Shown: piece after piece, positions 53,301-61,386 of the stretch
How positions within the stretch are numbered: the stretch's first letter is position 1
How the letters are laid out: each line of letters starts with the position of its first letter
From: Bacillota bacterium
GTDB lineage: Bacteria; Bacillota; Clostridia; Acetivibrionales; Acetivibrionaceae
Length of the DNA: 64,000 bases
NCBI GenBank assembly: GCA_023398495.1
Contig: JAEWSG010000225.1
Span: 62,001 to 126,000, forward strand
Reading direction: 5' to 3'
Made by a program: the position numbers and the translations under genes
The notes under the pieces: generated by a model
What the model saw: the letters and a program-made list of their open reading frames with translations, nothing else
What the model was told of the DNA's origin: nothing
The model's database searches: none

Positions 53301-55424
53301 AAAGGGGTTCACGATGCAGATTGCCAAGTTATACTCAGAGCTTTAGTGAATCTGCATACAAACATTGATCTGCTGATATATAATTCTAGGGCAAGAGCTA
53401 TGGCACAGCTTTTCTGGTCACGCTTCGGGAAGCCTGTAAAAGACAAATTCAGTTTGCGGCTTAAAGAATTGGCTAAAGTATCCGGGTTTTTTAAGACGGA
53501 ACCGGATTTGAGTGCTTATGTTCCGGAAATGATAAGTGCCATGCAGGAAGCATTTTCAACTATAACTTTTGTGGATAAAGAACTTATAGGAGAGGCTTCC
53601 TTATACCTTTGCAATGAATTGATGAGAGGCGACAGATTTGTAATAAGCCTTGAGGCAGAAGAAATATACAGCACTTTTATGTCGCACCTGAAAGAAAAGA
53701 GGGCTTTAGAGCAGTTCGACAAATCGATGAAGAATATTGAAAATGATCTGGAAGGTTTGTTCTACCTTGTTCGTGAATGGCTTAATGCATTTTTTAAGGA
53801 CACAGGTATGAGCAAATCAAAAGATGTAATATATGAAGTGATTGTTCTACTGATTTTAAACAGCTTCAGTAGCTCAAGTGTGATAAAAACAAGGACAGAA
53901 CTCGAAGTAACAGGCCTTGTTGGAAGTCATCCAATTATTAAAGATAGTAAATTTATATCGTCATACACGGAATTTCTGGAAAAGCTTAATATATATGAAA
54001 AGACAACGGTTAAAGATTATATCGAATTTCAGAATCTGAAGAAGGAGCTTACGCAAAATTATAGAGATGAACTCAGGTTGGATGAATTTAAATCCGATGT
54101 TCTTTCTTCCTTTGTCAGGAATAAGCTTATAGACAAGGTTTATTTACCGCTTATCGGGGATAATCTTGCAAAACAGATTGGTGTGGCAGGTGAGGATAAG
54201 AGAACTGATTTAATGGGAATGTTGTTGCTTATATCTCCACCAGGCTACGGAAAAACTACACTTATGGAATACATTGCGAGCCGTTTGGGAATAACCATGG
54301 TAAAGGTAAACGGGCCTGCTATCGGAAATGAGGTTACTTCTCTTGACCCAGCACTGGCAAAGAGTACCGGGGCAAAAGAGGAAATAAAGAAACTTAATCT
54401 GGCTTTTAAGATGGGAAATAATGTAATGATTTACATTGATGATATACAGCATTGTAACCCTGAGTTTTTACAGAAGTTCATTCCGCTCTGTGATGGTCAG
54501 CGCAGGATTGAAGGTGTATATAAAGGGGTTGGCCAGACCTATGACCTTAGAGGTAAAAAAGTTGCCGTTGTTATGGCTGGAAATCCTTATACTGAAAGCG
54601 GTTCCAAATTTCAGATACCCGATATGCTTGCAAACAGGGCAGACGTATACAACCTTGGTGACATGCTTAGAGAAAATGAGGATGCGTTTATGCTCAGCTA
54701 CATTGAAAACGGTCTTACTTCAAACCCTGTTTTAAACAAACTTGCAACTAAAAGTCAGAAAGATGTTTATACTCTTATCGAGATTGCGAAAAGCGGTGTC
54801 CAGGAAGGACTTGATTTTGAAGGCAACTATACAGCAGAAGAGATTAGTGAATTTGTTGCAGTCATAAAAAAGCTGTTCAAGGTTCGAGATATTGTGCTTA
54901 AAATAAACATGGAATACATCAGGTCTGCAGCTCAGGCTGATGAATACAGGAATGAACCAGCGTTTAAACTTCAGGGTTCATATAGAAATATGAATAAGAT
55001 TGCTGAGAAGGTATTACCTGTTTTAAATGATGAAGAGCTTGATGCTTTGATCTTAGGGACATATGAAAACGATGCACAAACTCTGACAACAGGCTCAGAG
55101 GCTAACATGCTCAAATGGAAGGAACTTGTGGGTTGTCTTAATGAGCAGGAAGCAGTCCGTTGGCAGGAAATTAAGAGCGTTTTTAATAAGAACAAACTTG
55201 TTAAGGGTGACGATAAGCTTGGGCAGGCTGTAATGATGCTTGGTGAGTTTAGTGAAAAACTCGGAATAATAAGCGGGGTATTGGCCGAGGGCGTGGAGAA
55301 ACATAGAAATGAAGCATCAACACTTTCTAACCTGGTTGATGCAGTGACACAGTTAAAAGAGGTTCATGGAATGGGAGTTACAAGCTTTTTGGAGCGATTA
55401 TCACAAAAGAAAAAGGATTATTAG
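50391..55424 (+). CDS. Giant coiled-coil AAA+ ATPase
   Basis: A 1677-residue cytoplasmic protein, starting GTG at 50391 after GAGGTG. Residues ~1-480 form a beta-rich N-terminal region of unknown fold, ~490-900 are mostly coiled coil, ~900-1240 helical, and ~1250-1480 hold an AAA+ module with Walker A PPGYGKTT (1283-1290), Walker B MIYIDD (D1350, D1351) and sensor-like AGNPYTES. The C-terminus is helical. Similar large proteins are annotated as DNA repair ATPases, but from memory I know of no experimental role. Its operon with NfeD and flotillin argues for a membrane-linked function. Confidence 0.8.
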   Translation: MTVDEVKKGEKAEQTVQKTEGLENGTYEVIKNRLIKHGNDLKERLEKLNDARKKVFGSIDTTIIGSERLITDNNCVPRDMVPVGTSFIFGYNVYMGLKAKVELEDVFSMYEYKDHTFQRISPDLIKDKQFLADFAELYTYYKNTFFAKFSLIEPHLYMIFQTGKSAQDIKAFKWLIDDGKLTYIDNRSDHEVRFQNKSEFDWIRVRREDHRDGMFPHVSIQDRVFVETLGGDLTIKVENNTDSGKGIYSEAVEDKDQTLDDAEIYYTLLGNIVLLKIRPYKEKDFRYFVFNDKLKSVVRIDDIKDACMLLPDDHGLIFPKGYYLKSGEYKLFDVPVDNCIFEQKDEAPNGEDYQYFFYNIDSGSYLIYSYNLIEQTVETPIVCSGFSHFENGEMIVFKASDEPRKNHAVQMWQTPYMGKNYVVEKKDDSILFKIGNKDIVHCMADCRVLYSLIQKGESYSDIYLDIVKEATHIIDSYFWISKEEAFDIKPVLANIKEASSSAVAEYEKVTKIRNATALQISAVEEKTQKLLKEIEYGNFDSVDDYVQVLTSVRNVRGEIVSLKDLRYTNLTLIDSLEAKVKEKNELFSLKCVEFLLQPEGLKPYIDRVVEHQQRIDGVDRTATGKELSDAMAKTSTDLEMLIDIVSNFNIEDATKATEIIENISSIYSQLNQAKARLKTRMGEMASVEGTAKFISQMKLLDQAVVNYLDIADTTEKCEDYLSKVMVQIEELEGKFADFDDYVVKLSEKREELYNAFEARKQMLLENRSKKVTALLNASDRILNGIVNRLKNFDTVNEINGYFASDIMIGKVRDTIDQLEALGDTVKADEIQGRLKTIKEDAVRQLKDRQELYVGGKNVIKFGNRYFSVNTQKLDLSLVQKDGELYFHISGTDFWDKLTDERLNKFRHVWDQSLVSENNEVYRAEYLAYKIFMAALKRETVSIDQLHTYSDDQLLLFIQKFMEPRYQEAYTKGVHDADCQVILRALVNLHTNIDLLIYNSRARAMAQLFWSRFGKPVKDKFSLRLKELAKVSGFFKTEPDLSAYVPEMISAMQEAFSTITFVDKELIGEASLYLCNELMRGDRFVISLEAEEIYSTFMSHLKEKRALEQFDKSMKNIENDLEGLFYLVREWLNAFFKDTGMSKSKDVIYEVIVLLILNSFSSSSVIKTRTELEVTGLVGSHPIIKDSKFISSYTEFLEKLNIYEKTTVKDYIEFQNLKKELTQNYRDELRLDEFKSDVLSSFVRNKLIDKVYLPLIGDNLAKQIGVAGEDKRTDLMGMLLLISPPGYGKTTLMEYIASRLGITMVKVNGPAIGNEVTSLDPALAKSTGAKEEIKKLNLAFKMGNNVMIYIDDIQHCNPEFLQKFIPLCDGQRRIEGVYKGVGQTYDLRGKKVAVVMAGNPYTESGSKFQIPDMLANRADVYNLGDMLRENEDAFMLSYIENGLTSNPVLNKLATKSQKDVYTLIEIAKSGVQEGLDFEGNYTAEEISEFVAVIKKLFKVRDIVLKINMEYIRSAAQADEYRNEPAFKLQGSYRNMNKIAEKVLPVLNDEELDALILGTYENDAQTLTTGSEANMLKWKELVGCLNEQEAVRWQEIKSVFNKNKLVKGDDKLGQAVMMLGEFSEKLGIISGVLAEGVEKHRNEASTLSNLVDAVTQLKEVHGMGVTSFLERLSQKKKDY

Positions 55425-55465
55425 TGCTTTTTTGTTATTCCTTAGTTATTCATTTTTTGATTCTG

Positions 55466-55497
55466 CCCTGTGAGAATAAAATTTCGCAGGGTGGTTT
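55466..55497 (+). terminator. Terminator after the AAA+ ATPase gene
   Basis: CCCTGTGA pairs with TTCGCAGGG, followed by TGGTTTT. Confidence 0.65.
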
Positions 55498-55700
55498 TAC
55501 GTCTGGTGATTTGTTGTTTGTATAAAAGTTGTATTGGTTGGATGATTAAGTAAATTGATTACCATAGAAATAATTATGGTTTTTGTGTATTATTGAATTA
55601 TAGTATATTTATTTATGTAAATTATATTAGCATTGTTTTATAATGTACATGAAATTATTAATTTTTACGAATTGTTTTCTATGAAGGGAGAATGATGTAG

Positions 55701-56459
55701 TTGGATGTGCTAAACCTTTTGAACTTTAATAAAAATAAAGTTGGTGTTAAAACTTCTAACGACGAGTTCATTTTCAGACTAAGGCAGATCAAGGAAGGCG
55801 ACAAGCAATTAAGAGAAGACTTTATATCCAGTTATACTCCTTTCATGTTAAAAACCGCATCAAATATTATAGGCAGGTATATTGATATAAAGAATAGTGA
55901 TGAATACAGCATTGCATTATCGGCATTCAACGAGGCAATAGATTGTTATGATATGACAAAAAACTATAACTTTCTTTTGTTTAGCGAACACGTTATAAAA
56001 AAGCGACTTATTGATCATATCAGAAGAAGTAAAAGGAATAAGGAACTTCCGTTTTCTTATTTTGAAAATGACAATGAAATGCTCGAAAAATATATAATTC
56101 CAGATTCAAGTATTACCTTTGAAGATGTTGAGATAAGGGAAGAAATTATAGAATATAAAAAAACTTTGGAAGGTTATGGTATTACATTTGTTGATTTGAT
56201 ATCAAACGTACCAAAACATGAAGATTCAAGAAGACTATGCATAAGAATTGCAAAACTTCTTGCAGATGACGAAGAATTGTTTAGATTACTACAGAAGTAT
56301 AAAAACATTCCAAGGACTGAACTTAAGAAAAAGGCAAAGGTACATGGAAGAACAATAGGAAACCATAGAAAGTATATTATAGCATTATGTTTGGTATTAA
56401 AAAGTAACCTTGAGCTTTCGAAGAGATATTTAAATAGTACAGAGAAAGGAGGAAGTTAA
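55701..56459 (+). CDS. sigI: RNA polymerase sigma factor SigI
   Basis: A 252-residue sigma-70 family factor of the SigI group: region 2 (NSDEYSIALSAFNEAIDCYDMTKNYNFLLFSEHVIKKRLIDHIRRSKR) and a C-terminal helix-turn-helix (ELKKKAKVHGRTIGNHRKYIIALCLVL). In Clostridium thermocellum such factors control cellulosome genes under extracellular polysaccharide signals. TTG at 55701 follows GGGAG by 11 bases. The rsgI start is 2 bp after the stop. Confidence 0.95.
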   Translation: MDVLNLLNFNKNKVGVKTSNDEFIFRLRQIKEGDKQLREDFISSYTPFMLKTASNIIGRYIDIKNSDEYSIALSAFNEAIDCYDMTKNYNFLLFSEHVIKKRLIDHIRRSKRNKELPFSYFENDNEMLEKYIIPDSSITFEDVEIREEIIEYKKTLEGYGITFVDLISNVPKHEDSRRLCIRIAKLLADDEELFRLLQKYKNIPRTELKKKAKVHGRTIGNHRKYIIALCLVLKSNLELSKRYLNSTEKGGS

Positions 56460-56461
56460 TT

Positions 56462-57919
56462 ATGAATAACCTTGGGGTTATATACGATATTAAAAATGAT
56501 AAAGCAGTTATTCTTACACGTAACAGCAATTTTATAATGATAAGCAGGCGTGAAGACATGTTTTTAGGTCAGCAGGTAACATTTGACGATAAGGATATTT
56601 ATAGACCTAAAAAAAGTATGCATAGGGTTGTTGCACTATCTGCAAGTATAGCTGCCATATTTGTACTAATGTTTTTGTTTTCTCGTTTTGAACCTGCTGG
56701 TGCCAATGTGTTTGGATATGTTGCTTTAGACATAAATCCAAGTATGGAATTTTGTATTGATAAGGATTTTGCAGTATTGGAAGCAGTTGCACTTAATGAT
56801 GATGGGGCAAAATTAATAGATGATGTTGAGGTTAAAAATAAGACAATAGAAAGTGTTATTATAGAAATTATAAAACAATCGAAGAGTGGTGGCTATATCA
56901 AGACAGGAGAAAAGACTGATGTCTTGATTTCGGCTACGTTTATAGATGATAAGAAGGGAAAAAGTGCCGGTAATGAAGCTGACAAGGTAAATTTAGAAAA
57001 GCTTCTGGCGGAAATCAAGAAAGACATATATGGTTACGATAGCAGTATTGTTGGCAGAATGTTACAGGTCACCTCTATGGAAAGAGAAGCAGCACAGAAG
57101 TATGGTGTTTCTATGGGAAAATACTATTTGTTCCTTAAGTCCAAGGACCAAGGTAAAGATATATCGATTGATGAATTAAGTTATATGAAGGTAACGGAAT
57201 TAATTGATGGTATTGATATCGAAATTGAACCTCAATCTCCTATCCCTGCTAAAGATCCTCGTTATACATTGTTGCCTGACTATACATCATCAAATAAGCT
57301 CAAACCGGAACAAATACCTACAGGTGAGCCGTCATCAAACCAGACACTATCACCGAAGCCGGAAGTTACACCAGCTTTACCTGAACCAATTTTTACGGAT
57401 GCCAATACATTCAGCCCAACCTCGATACCTACACCTTTGGTTCAGAATCCAAAGGGTGATGTTGAAAAAAAATTGAAAATCAAGCATTACAGTGATGATC
57501 ACAATGCTTTCTCAAAGGCTATACGTTGGGATTTTGTTGTTGAGAATACAGGAGATAATACAATTGATTTAAAAGATGTTAAGGTTAGATATTATTATAT
57601 GGATGAAACAGACAAGAGTGTGAATTTTATGCCATATTTTTATAGCCTGGGAAATGAAAAAGCAGACATTAACGGTAAGGTACAAAAAGTTTCTGGGTTA
57701 AAAAATGCCAATAGATACCTTGAGGTAACTTTTAATAAGGGCAGTGTTTCACCGGGAGAAACTGCATGGCTTTTTGGTGCATTGGTGCGGGAAGATTGGA
57801 GCGAGTTTAACCAGAAAGATGACTATTCATTTAACTCCGAAGCAAAAACATTTTCTGATTGGAACAGAATGACTGCATATTTATCCGATAGGCTTGTTTG
57901 GGGAATTGAGCCCGAATAA
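56462..57919 (+). CDS. rsgI: Anti-sigma factor RsgI with CBM3 sensor domain
   Basis: A 485-residue protein. The N-terminal cytoplasmic RsgI domain (~1-50) should bind SigI. One TM helix (~54-74) follows, then a periplasmic-side domain (~78-240; NVFGYVALDINPSMEFCIDKD, conserved in RsgI), a Pro/Ser/Thr linker (~245-336) and a C-terminal family 3 CBM (~337-485; VKVRYYY, NDYSFN-like DDYSFNSEAK, LVWGIEPE). The CBM3 is expected to bind cellulose and signal release of SigI. AAAGGAGG precedes the ATG. Confidence 0.96.
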   Translation: MNNLGVIYDIKNDKAVILTRNSNFIMISRREDMFLGQQVTFDDKDIYRPKKSMHRVVALSASIAAIFVLMFLFSRFEPAGANVFGYVALDINPSMEFCIDKDFAVLEAVALNDDGAKLIDDVEVKNKTIESVIIEIIKQSKSGGYIKTGEKTDVLISATFIDDKKGKSAGNEADKVNLEKLLAEIKKDIYGYDSSIVGRMLQVTSMEREAAQKYGVSMGKYYLFLKSKDQGKDISIDELSYMKVTELIDGIDIEIEPQSPIPAKDPRYTLLPDYTSSNKLKPEQIPTGEPSSNQTLSPKPEVTPALPEPIFTDANTFSPTSIPTPLVQNPKGDVEKKLKIKHYSDDHNAFSKAIRWDFVVENTGDNTIDLKDVKVRYYYMDETDKSVNFMPYFYSLGNEKADINGKVQKVSGLKNANRYLEVTFNKGSVSPGETAWLFGALVREDWSEFNQKDDYSFNSEAKTFSDWNRMTAYLSDRLVWGIEPE

Positions 57920-57954
57920 AATGCGGCAGGGCTTCATCCTTGCTGCATTTTATG
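57918..57954 (+). terminator. sigI-rsgI terminator
   Basis: AAATGC and GCAGG pair with CCTTGC and GCATTTT across a short loop. Confidence 0.7.
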
Positions 57955-58167
57955 TAAATCTTTATCGTGTTTAATATAGAATTGCAACGAAAGGTAATAT
58001 ATGGAATGGTGTTTTAAAAATTGCTTGAAAAATTAAGTTGTAAATGCTATTATAGTAATATAAATAGAAAATGTTACTACAATCTTGCTCATAATAACTA
58101 AAGAAATAGTTGATTTGCAGAATAATTTATAAAATAATAAAGTTTTTTTATTTTTTTACTTTTATAT

Positions 58168-58194
58168 CCCCTAAAAATTCATACTATCTACGAA
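58168..58194 (+). promoter_or_regulatory. SigI-type promoter candidate
   Basis: CCCCTAAAA at 58168-58176 and CGAA at 58191-58194 are 14 bp apart. SigI promoters of Bacillus and cellulosomal clostridia carry a C-run with A-rich -35 and CGWA -10. It is the best such match in the GH48 upstream region. Confidence 0.5.
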
Positions 58195-58619
58195 TTAATT
58201 TAGTACTAACGCAAAAGTACATAACCAACTTGTTAACAACTAATATTGTCAAGGACTTCAGGCTTTAGTTAGTCTGATTAAGAATATATAGTTTGTAAAG
58301 TAAACAATTTTCTTTTGGAGGTGGCTTTCTAAGCATAAAAATTAGTATTGTTATTGTGATATTTTGTAATATTTGGTTGTGGGGTTATAATGATTTAATC
58401 TGAATTAGTATGTTTTTGTATTTGATTGCAGTATACCTCTTGAAATTCATTTCACAAACATCTTACCCATTCTTTGTTGTATTTCAAATAACTTCCTACT
58501 ATTACTTGAGATATAAACACAATTAATTGTGTTTTGGTTAAGTTAACCCGTTAGCTTAACTTTATAGCTTAAATTTTTGTGCAAGTCATTTTTATCACAG
58601 GGGGTGAAGGTAGTTTTAA

Positions 58620-58766
58620 CTAGCGATAGTTTGCAATTCAATTGGCTTAGCTGACATGGCAAAATGTATGAACCGGTAATACCGGTGTCCTGTTAAACCG
58701 TTTTATAATTAATTTTAATGGTTTAAAGGAGTTTATTAATTATTGTTTGATTTCTGAAGGGAGGAT
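58620..58766 (+). other. Structured leader of the GH48 mRNA
   Basis: Successive short stems can form: AACTA/TAGTT with a GCGA tetraloop (~58617-58631), CCGGT/ACCGG (~58673-58685), and TTAAACC/GGTTTAA (~58694-58728). They could stabilise the abundant cellulase mRNA or act in regulation. No fit to GEMM or other riboswitches. Confidence 0.4.
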
Positions 58767-58775
58767 ATTTAAAAC

Positions 58776-60923
58776 ATGAAAAAAACGGCTGTATTTTTAT
58801 TAGTTTTTTCATTATTGACAGCATCGATACCAGCTGCATCAGTTAGTGCAGCATCTGGTGATGGTTACAAGGAGAAATTTACTGAGTTGTATGACGTAAT
58901 ACATGACCCATCAACTGGGTACTTTGATTCAGAGGGAATACCTTATCACTCAGTTGAAACATTGTGTGTTGAAGCACCTGACTATGGTCATGAGTCAACA
59001 TCCGAGGCTGCAAGTTATTATCTCTGGCTTGAGGCTATGAACGGTAAAATTAATAATGAGTGGGATGGTATAGGTAAAGCTTGGGATGTAATAGAAAAGT
59101 ACTTTATTCCGTCTGATTCAATCCAGAAGGGTATGGATAAGTATAAGTCTTCAGCACCTGGAGGATATGCTAGTGAGCACCCACTCCCAGACAACTATCC
59201 ATCTATGGGAGAAAGTATAGCAGTTGGTTCAGACCCAATACACCAAGAACTGGTTTCAGCATACAACACATATTCAATGTACGGTATGCATTGGTTGGTT
59301 GACGTTGATAACTGGTATGGTTACGGAACGGGTACAGATTGTACATATATAAATACTTACCAAAGAGGAGAGCAGGAATCAGTTTTTGAAACAGTTCCTC
59401 ATCCTTCAATTGAGACCTTTAAATACGGTGGAACACAAGGATTTGCAGACCTGTTTATGGCTGGATCTACAGTTCCTAAGTGGGCATTCACTACTGCTTC
59501 GGATGCTGACGGACGTGTAATACAGGTACAGTATTGGGCAGATAAGTGGGCAGATGAAAATGGTGTTAGCTTAAGTACTTATAACGCAAAAGCTGCTAAG
59601 CTGGGTGACTACTTAAGATACTCATTGTTTGACAAATACTTCATGAAAATTGGAGCACAAGCTAAGACTCCTGCTTCAGGATATGGTTCTTGTCATTATC
59701 TCCTTGCTTGGTACTATGCTTGGGGTGGTTCAAATACAGGTGACTGGTCATGGAAGATTGGATGTAGCCATGTTCACTGGGGTTATCAAGCTCCTTTTGC
59801 AGCTTACGTATTGGCTAATGAAGCAGACTTCAAACCAAAGTCATCAAATGGTTCTAAAGACTGGGCAACAAGTTATCAGAGACAATTGGAATTATACACA
59901 TACCTGCAATCTGCAGAAGGCGGTATAGCAGGTGGAGTTACAAACTCTGTTGGAGGACAATACAAGCCTTATACTAGTAATTCAACTTTCTACGATATGG
60001 TTTATGATTACGCTCCTGTTTACCGTGACCCACCAAGTAACAACTGGTTCGGTATGCAAGCATGGTCAATGCAACGTATGTGTGAAGTTTACTATGAAAC
60101 TGGAAATGAATTGGCTAAAGAGCTTTGTGACAAGTGGGTTGCTTGGGCAGAAAGTGAGTGTACAGTTTCAGGCGATACATGGAAGATTCCTTCAACGTTG
60201 TCATGGACTGGTGAGCCAGACAAGTGGACAGGTTCAAGATCAGACAATTCCAACCTTCATGTTGAAGTAGCTAATTATGGTAGTGACATAGGTATTACAG
60301 GATCAGTTTCAAATGCATTTATGTTCTACGATCAAGCTACTCAAAAGTGGGGAGGAGATACTGCATTAGGTAAGAAAGCAGCTGACAAGGCTCTTGCATT
60401 GTTGAATGTAGTATGGGATAATGCTCGTGACGAGAAAGGTGTAGGTATTACTGAATCTAACGGATCATTAAGCCGTATGTTTACACAAACAGTTTACATT
60501 CCATCAGGATGGACTGGAAAAATGCCTAATGGTGATGTAATTAAGTCTGGCATTAAGTTTATAGACATTCGTTCAAAATATAAGGATGATCCTTGGTATG
60601 AAGGCGTTAAGAACCAAACTGAGGATAATCTCTTTGAGTTCAAACTTCATAGATTCTGGCATCAGGTTGACTATGCAGTAGCTTTAGGTGTAGCTGGAAT
60701 GTTCGGTTACGATGGTGGAGGTACTACTGATGCTGGTGACGTAGATGGTAACGGAAAAGTTAATGCTATTGACTTTGCGTTGATGAGACAAGATTTGCTC
60801 GGACAAATTAACTTTACTCCTGCACAGGAGAAAGCAGCAGATGTTGATGGTAATGGAATATTCAATTCAATCGACTTTGCTAAGATGAGACAGTTCTTGC
60901 TCGGACAGATTAAATCATTTTAA
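58776..60923 (+). CDS. Dockerin-bearing GH48 processive cellulase (CelS/CelF-like)
   Basis: A 715-residue secreted exoglucanase: signal peptide (1-~26), GH48 catalytic domain (~28-640) with the acid/base Glu in YGHESTSEA (E77), and conserved blocks such as DVDNWYGYGTGT, TYQRGEQESVFETVPHPS and FWHQVDYAVALGVAGMFGYD. A C-terminal type I dockerin (~652-715) has two repeats (GDVDGNGKVNAIDFALMRQDLLG; ADVDGNGIFNSIDFAKMRQFLLG). GH48 enzymes attack cellulose from the reducing end and are the most abundant cellulosome subunit. It lies directly after sigI-rsgI. Confidence 0.97.
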   Translation: MKKTAVFLLVFSLLTASIPAASVSAASGDGYKEKFTELYDVIHDPSTGYFDSEGIPYHSVETLCVEAPDYGHESTSEAASYYLWLEAMNGKINNEWDGIGKAWDVIEKYFIPSDSIQKGMDKYKSSAPGGYASEHPLPDNYPSMGESIAVGSDPIHQELVSAYNTYSMYGMHWLVDVDNWYGYGTGTDCTYINTYQRGEQESVFETVPHPSIETFKYGGTQGFADLFMAGSTVPKWAFTTASDADGRVIQVQYWADKWADENGVSLSTYNAKAAKLGDYLRYSLFDKYFMKIGAQAKTPASGYGSCHYLLAWYYAWGGSNTGDWSWKIGCSHVHWGYQAPFAAYVLANEADFKPKSSNGSKDWATSYQRQLELYTYLQSAEGGIAGGVTNSVGGQYKPYTSNSTFYDMVYDYAPVYRDPPSNNWFGMQAWSMQRMCEVYYETGNELAKELCDKWVAWAESECTVSGDTWKIPSTLSWTGEPDKWTGSRSDNSNLHVEVANYGSDIGITGSVSNAFMFYDQATQKWGGDTALGKKAADKALALLNVVWDNARDEKGVGITESNGSLSRMFTQTVYIPSGWTGKMPNGDVIKSGIKFIDIRSKYKDDPWYEGVKNQTEDNLFEFKLHRFWHQVDYAVALGVAGMFGYDGGGTTDAGDVDGNGKVNAIDFALMRQDLLGQINFTPAQEKAADVDGNGIFNSIDFAKMRQFLLGQIKSF

Positions 60924-60949
60924 TAGTTAAATATATTACTTATAGTTTT

Positions 60950-60989
60950 AGCAGGAGTTTAAGCATTTAGCTTGAACTCCTGCTTTTTA
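60950..60989 (+). terminator. GH48 gene terminator
   Basis: AGCAGGAGTT and AGC pair with GCT and AACTCCTGCT, followed by TTTTATT; a strong GC-containing stem. Confidence 0.88.
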
Positions 60990-60992
60990 TTA

Positions 60993-61089
60993 TAGATGAA
61001 AACCTCAAAACTAAAATTTAAGGACGTTTTTCATCTAAATTAGATAACGTTTGGATGCTATATAAATTTAACTTTGTGTACGTTATCTA
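60993..61089 (+). repeat. Double-hairpin repeat family 2, copy 2
   Basis: TAGATGAAAAC...GTTTTTCATCTA and TAGATAACGT...ACGTTATCTA, directly after the GH48 terminator. Spacing and loops match the copy at 32594. Confidence 0.8.
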
Positions 61090-61156
61090 TATTTATGAAC
61101 TATAGATTTATGTAATTATGTTTGCTAAAAAACATACTTTTTGAGAAGAATAGCAT

Positions 61157-61185
61157 AATATAGATAATGTACACTAAAGTTAAAT
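61157..61185 (-). repeat. Repeat family 2, inverted right-end fragment
   Basis: On the minus strand TTTAACTTTAGTGTACATTA then TCTATATTA matches the right end of family 2. It faces copy 2 about 70 bp away, making a larger inverted pair. Confidence 0.6.
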
Positions 61186-61386
61186 AAATTGAATTGATAT
61201 ATACTGGCAGTATAAGGGAAGTGGCAGACAAAAAGAGATAAATTATATTAGTTTTTTTAGAATAAATTATTAAAATTATTAGTATTATCATAAATTTATA
61301 TGATTTTATGACGAAATATAGTATAATATAAAAAAATGTGTCTATGCCAATAAAATAGGAGTGAATTTTTGAAGGAGCTGATACTT

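Larger units (their letters stand above)
57955..58775. other. Long regulatory region upstream of the GH48 gene
   Basis: About 820 bp without a supported gene. It holds a SigI-like promoter motif (58168-58194) and a series of palindromes from 58535 onward: GTTAAG...CTTAAC, AACTA-GCGA-TAGTT, CCGGTAATACCGG and TTAAACC...GGTTTAA. GGAGG lies 13 bases before the ATG of the cellulase (GAAGGGAGG). I see no complete known riboswitch. Confidence 0.6.

Noticed and set aside
58590..58740. Possible c-di-GMP (GEMM) or ydaO riboswitch before the GH48 gene
   Set aside because: Hairpins are present, but the conserved core strings of these riboswitches (GEMM core with GAAA tetraloop receptor; ydaO GGGGUGAAUC pairing set) could not be aligned.
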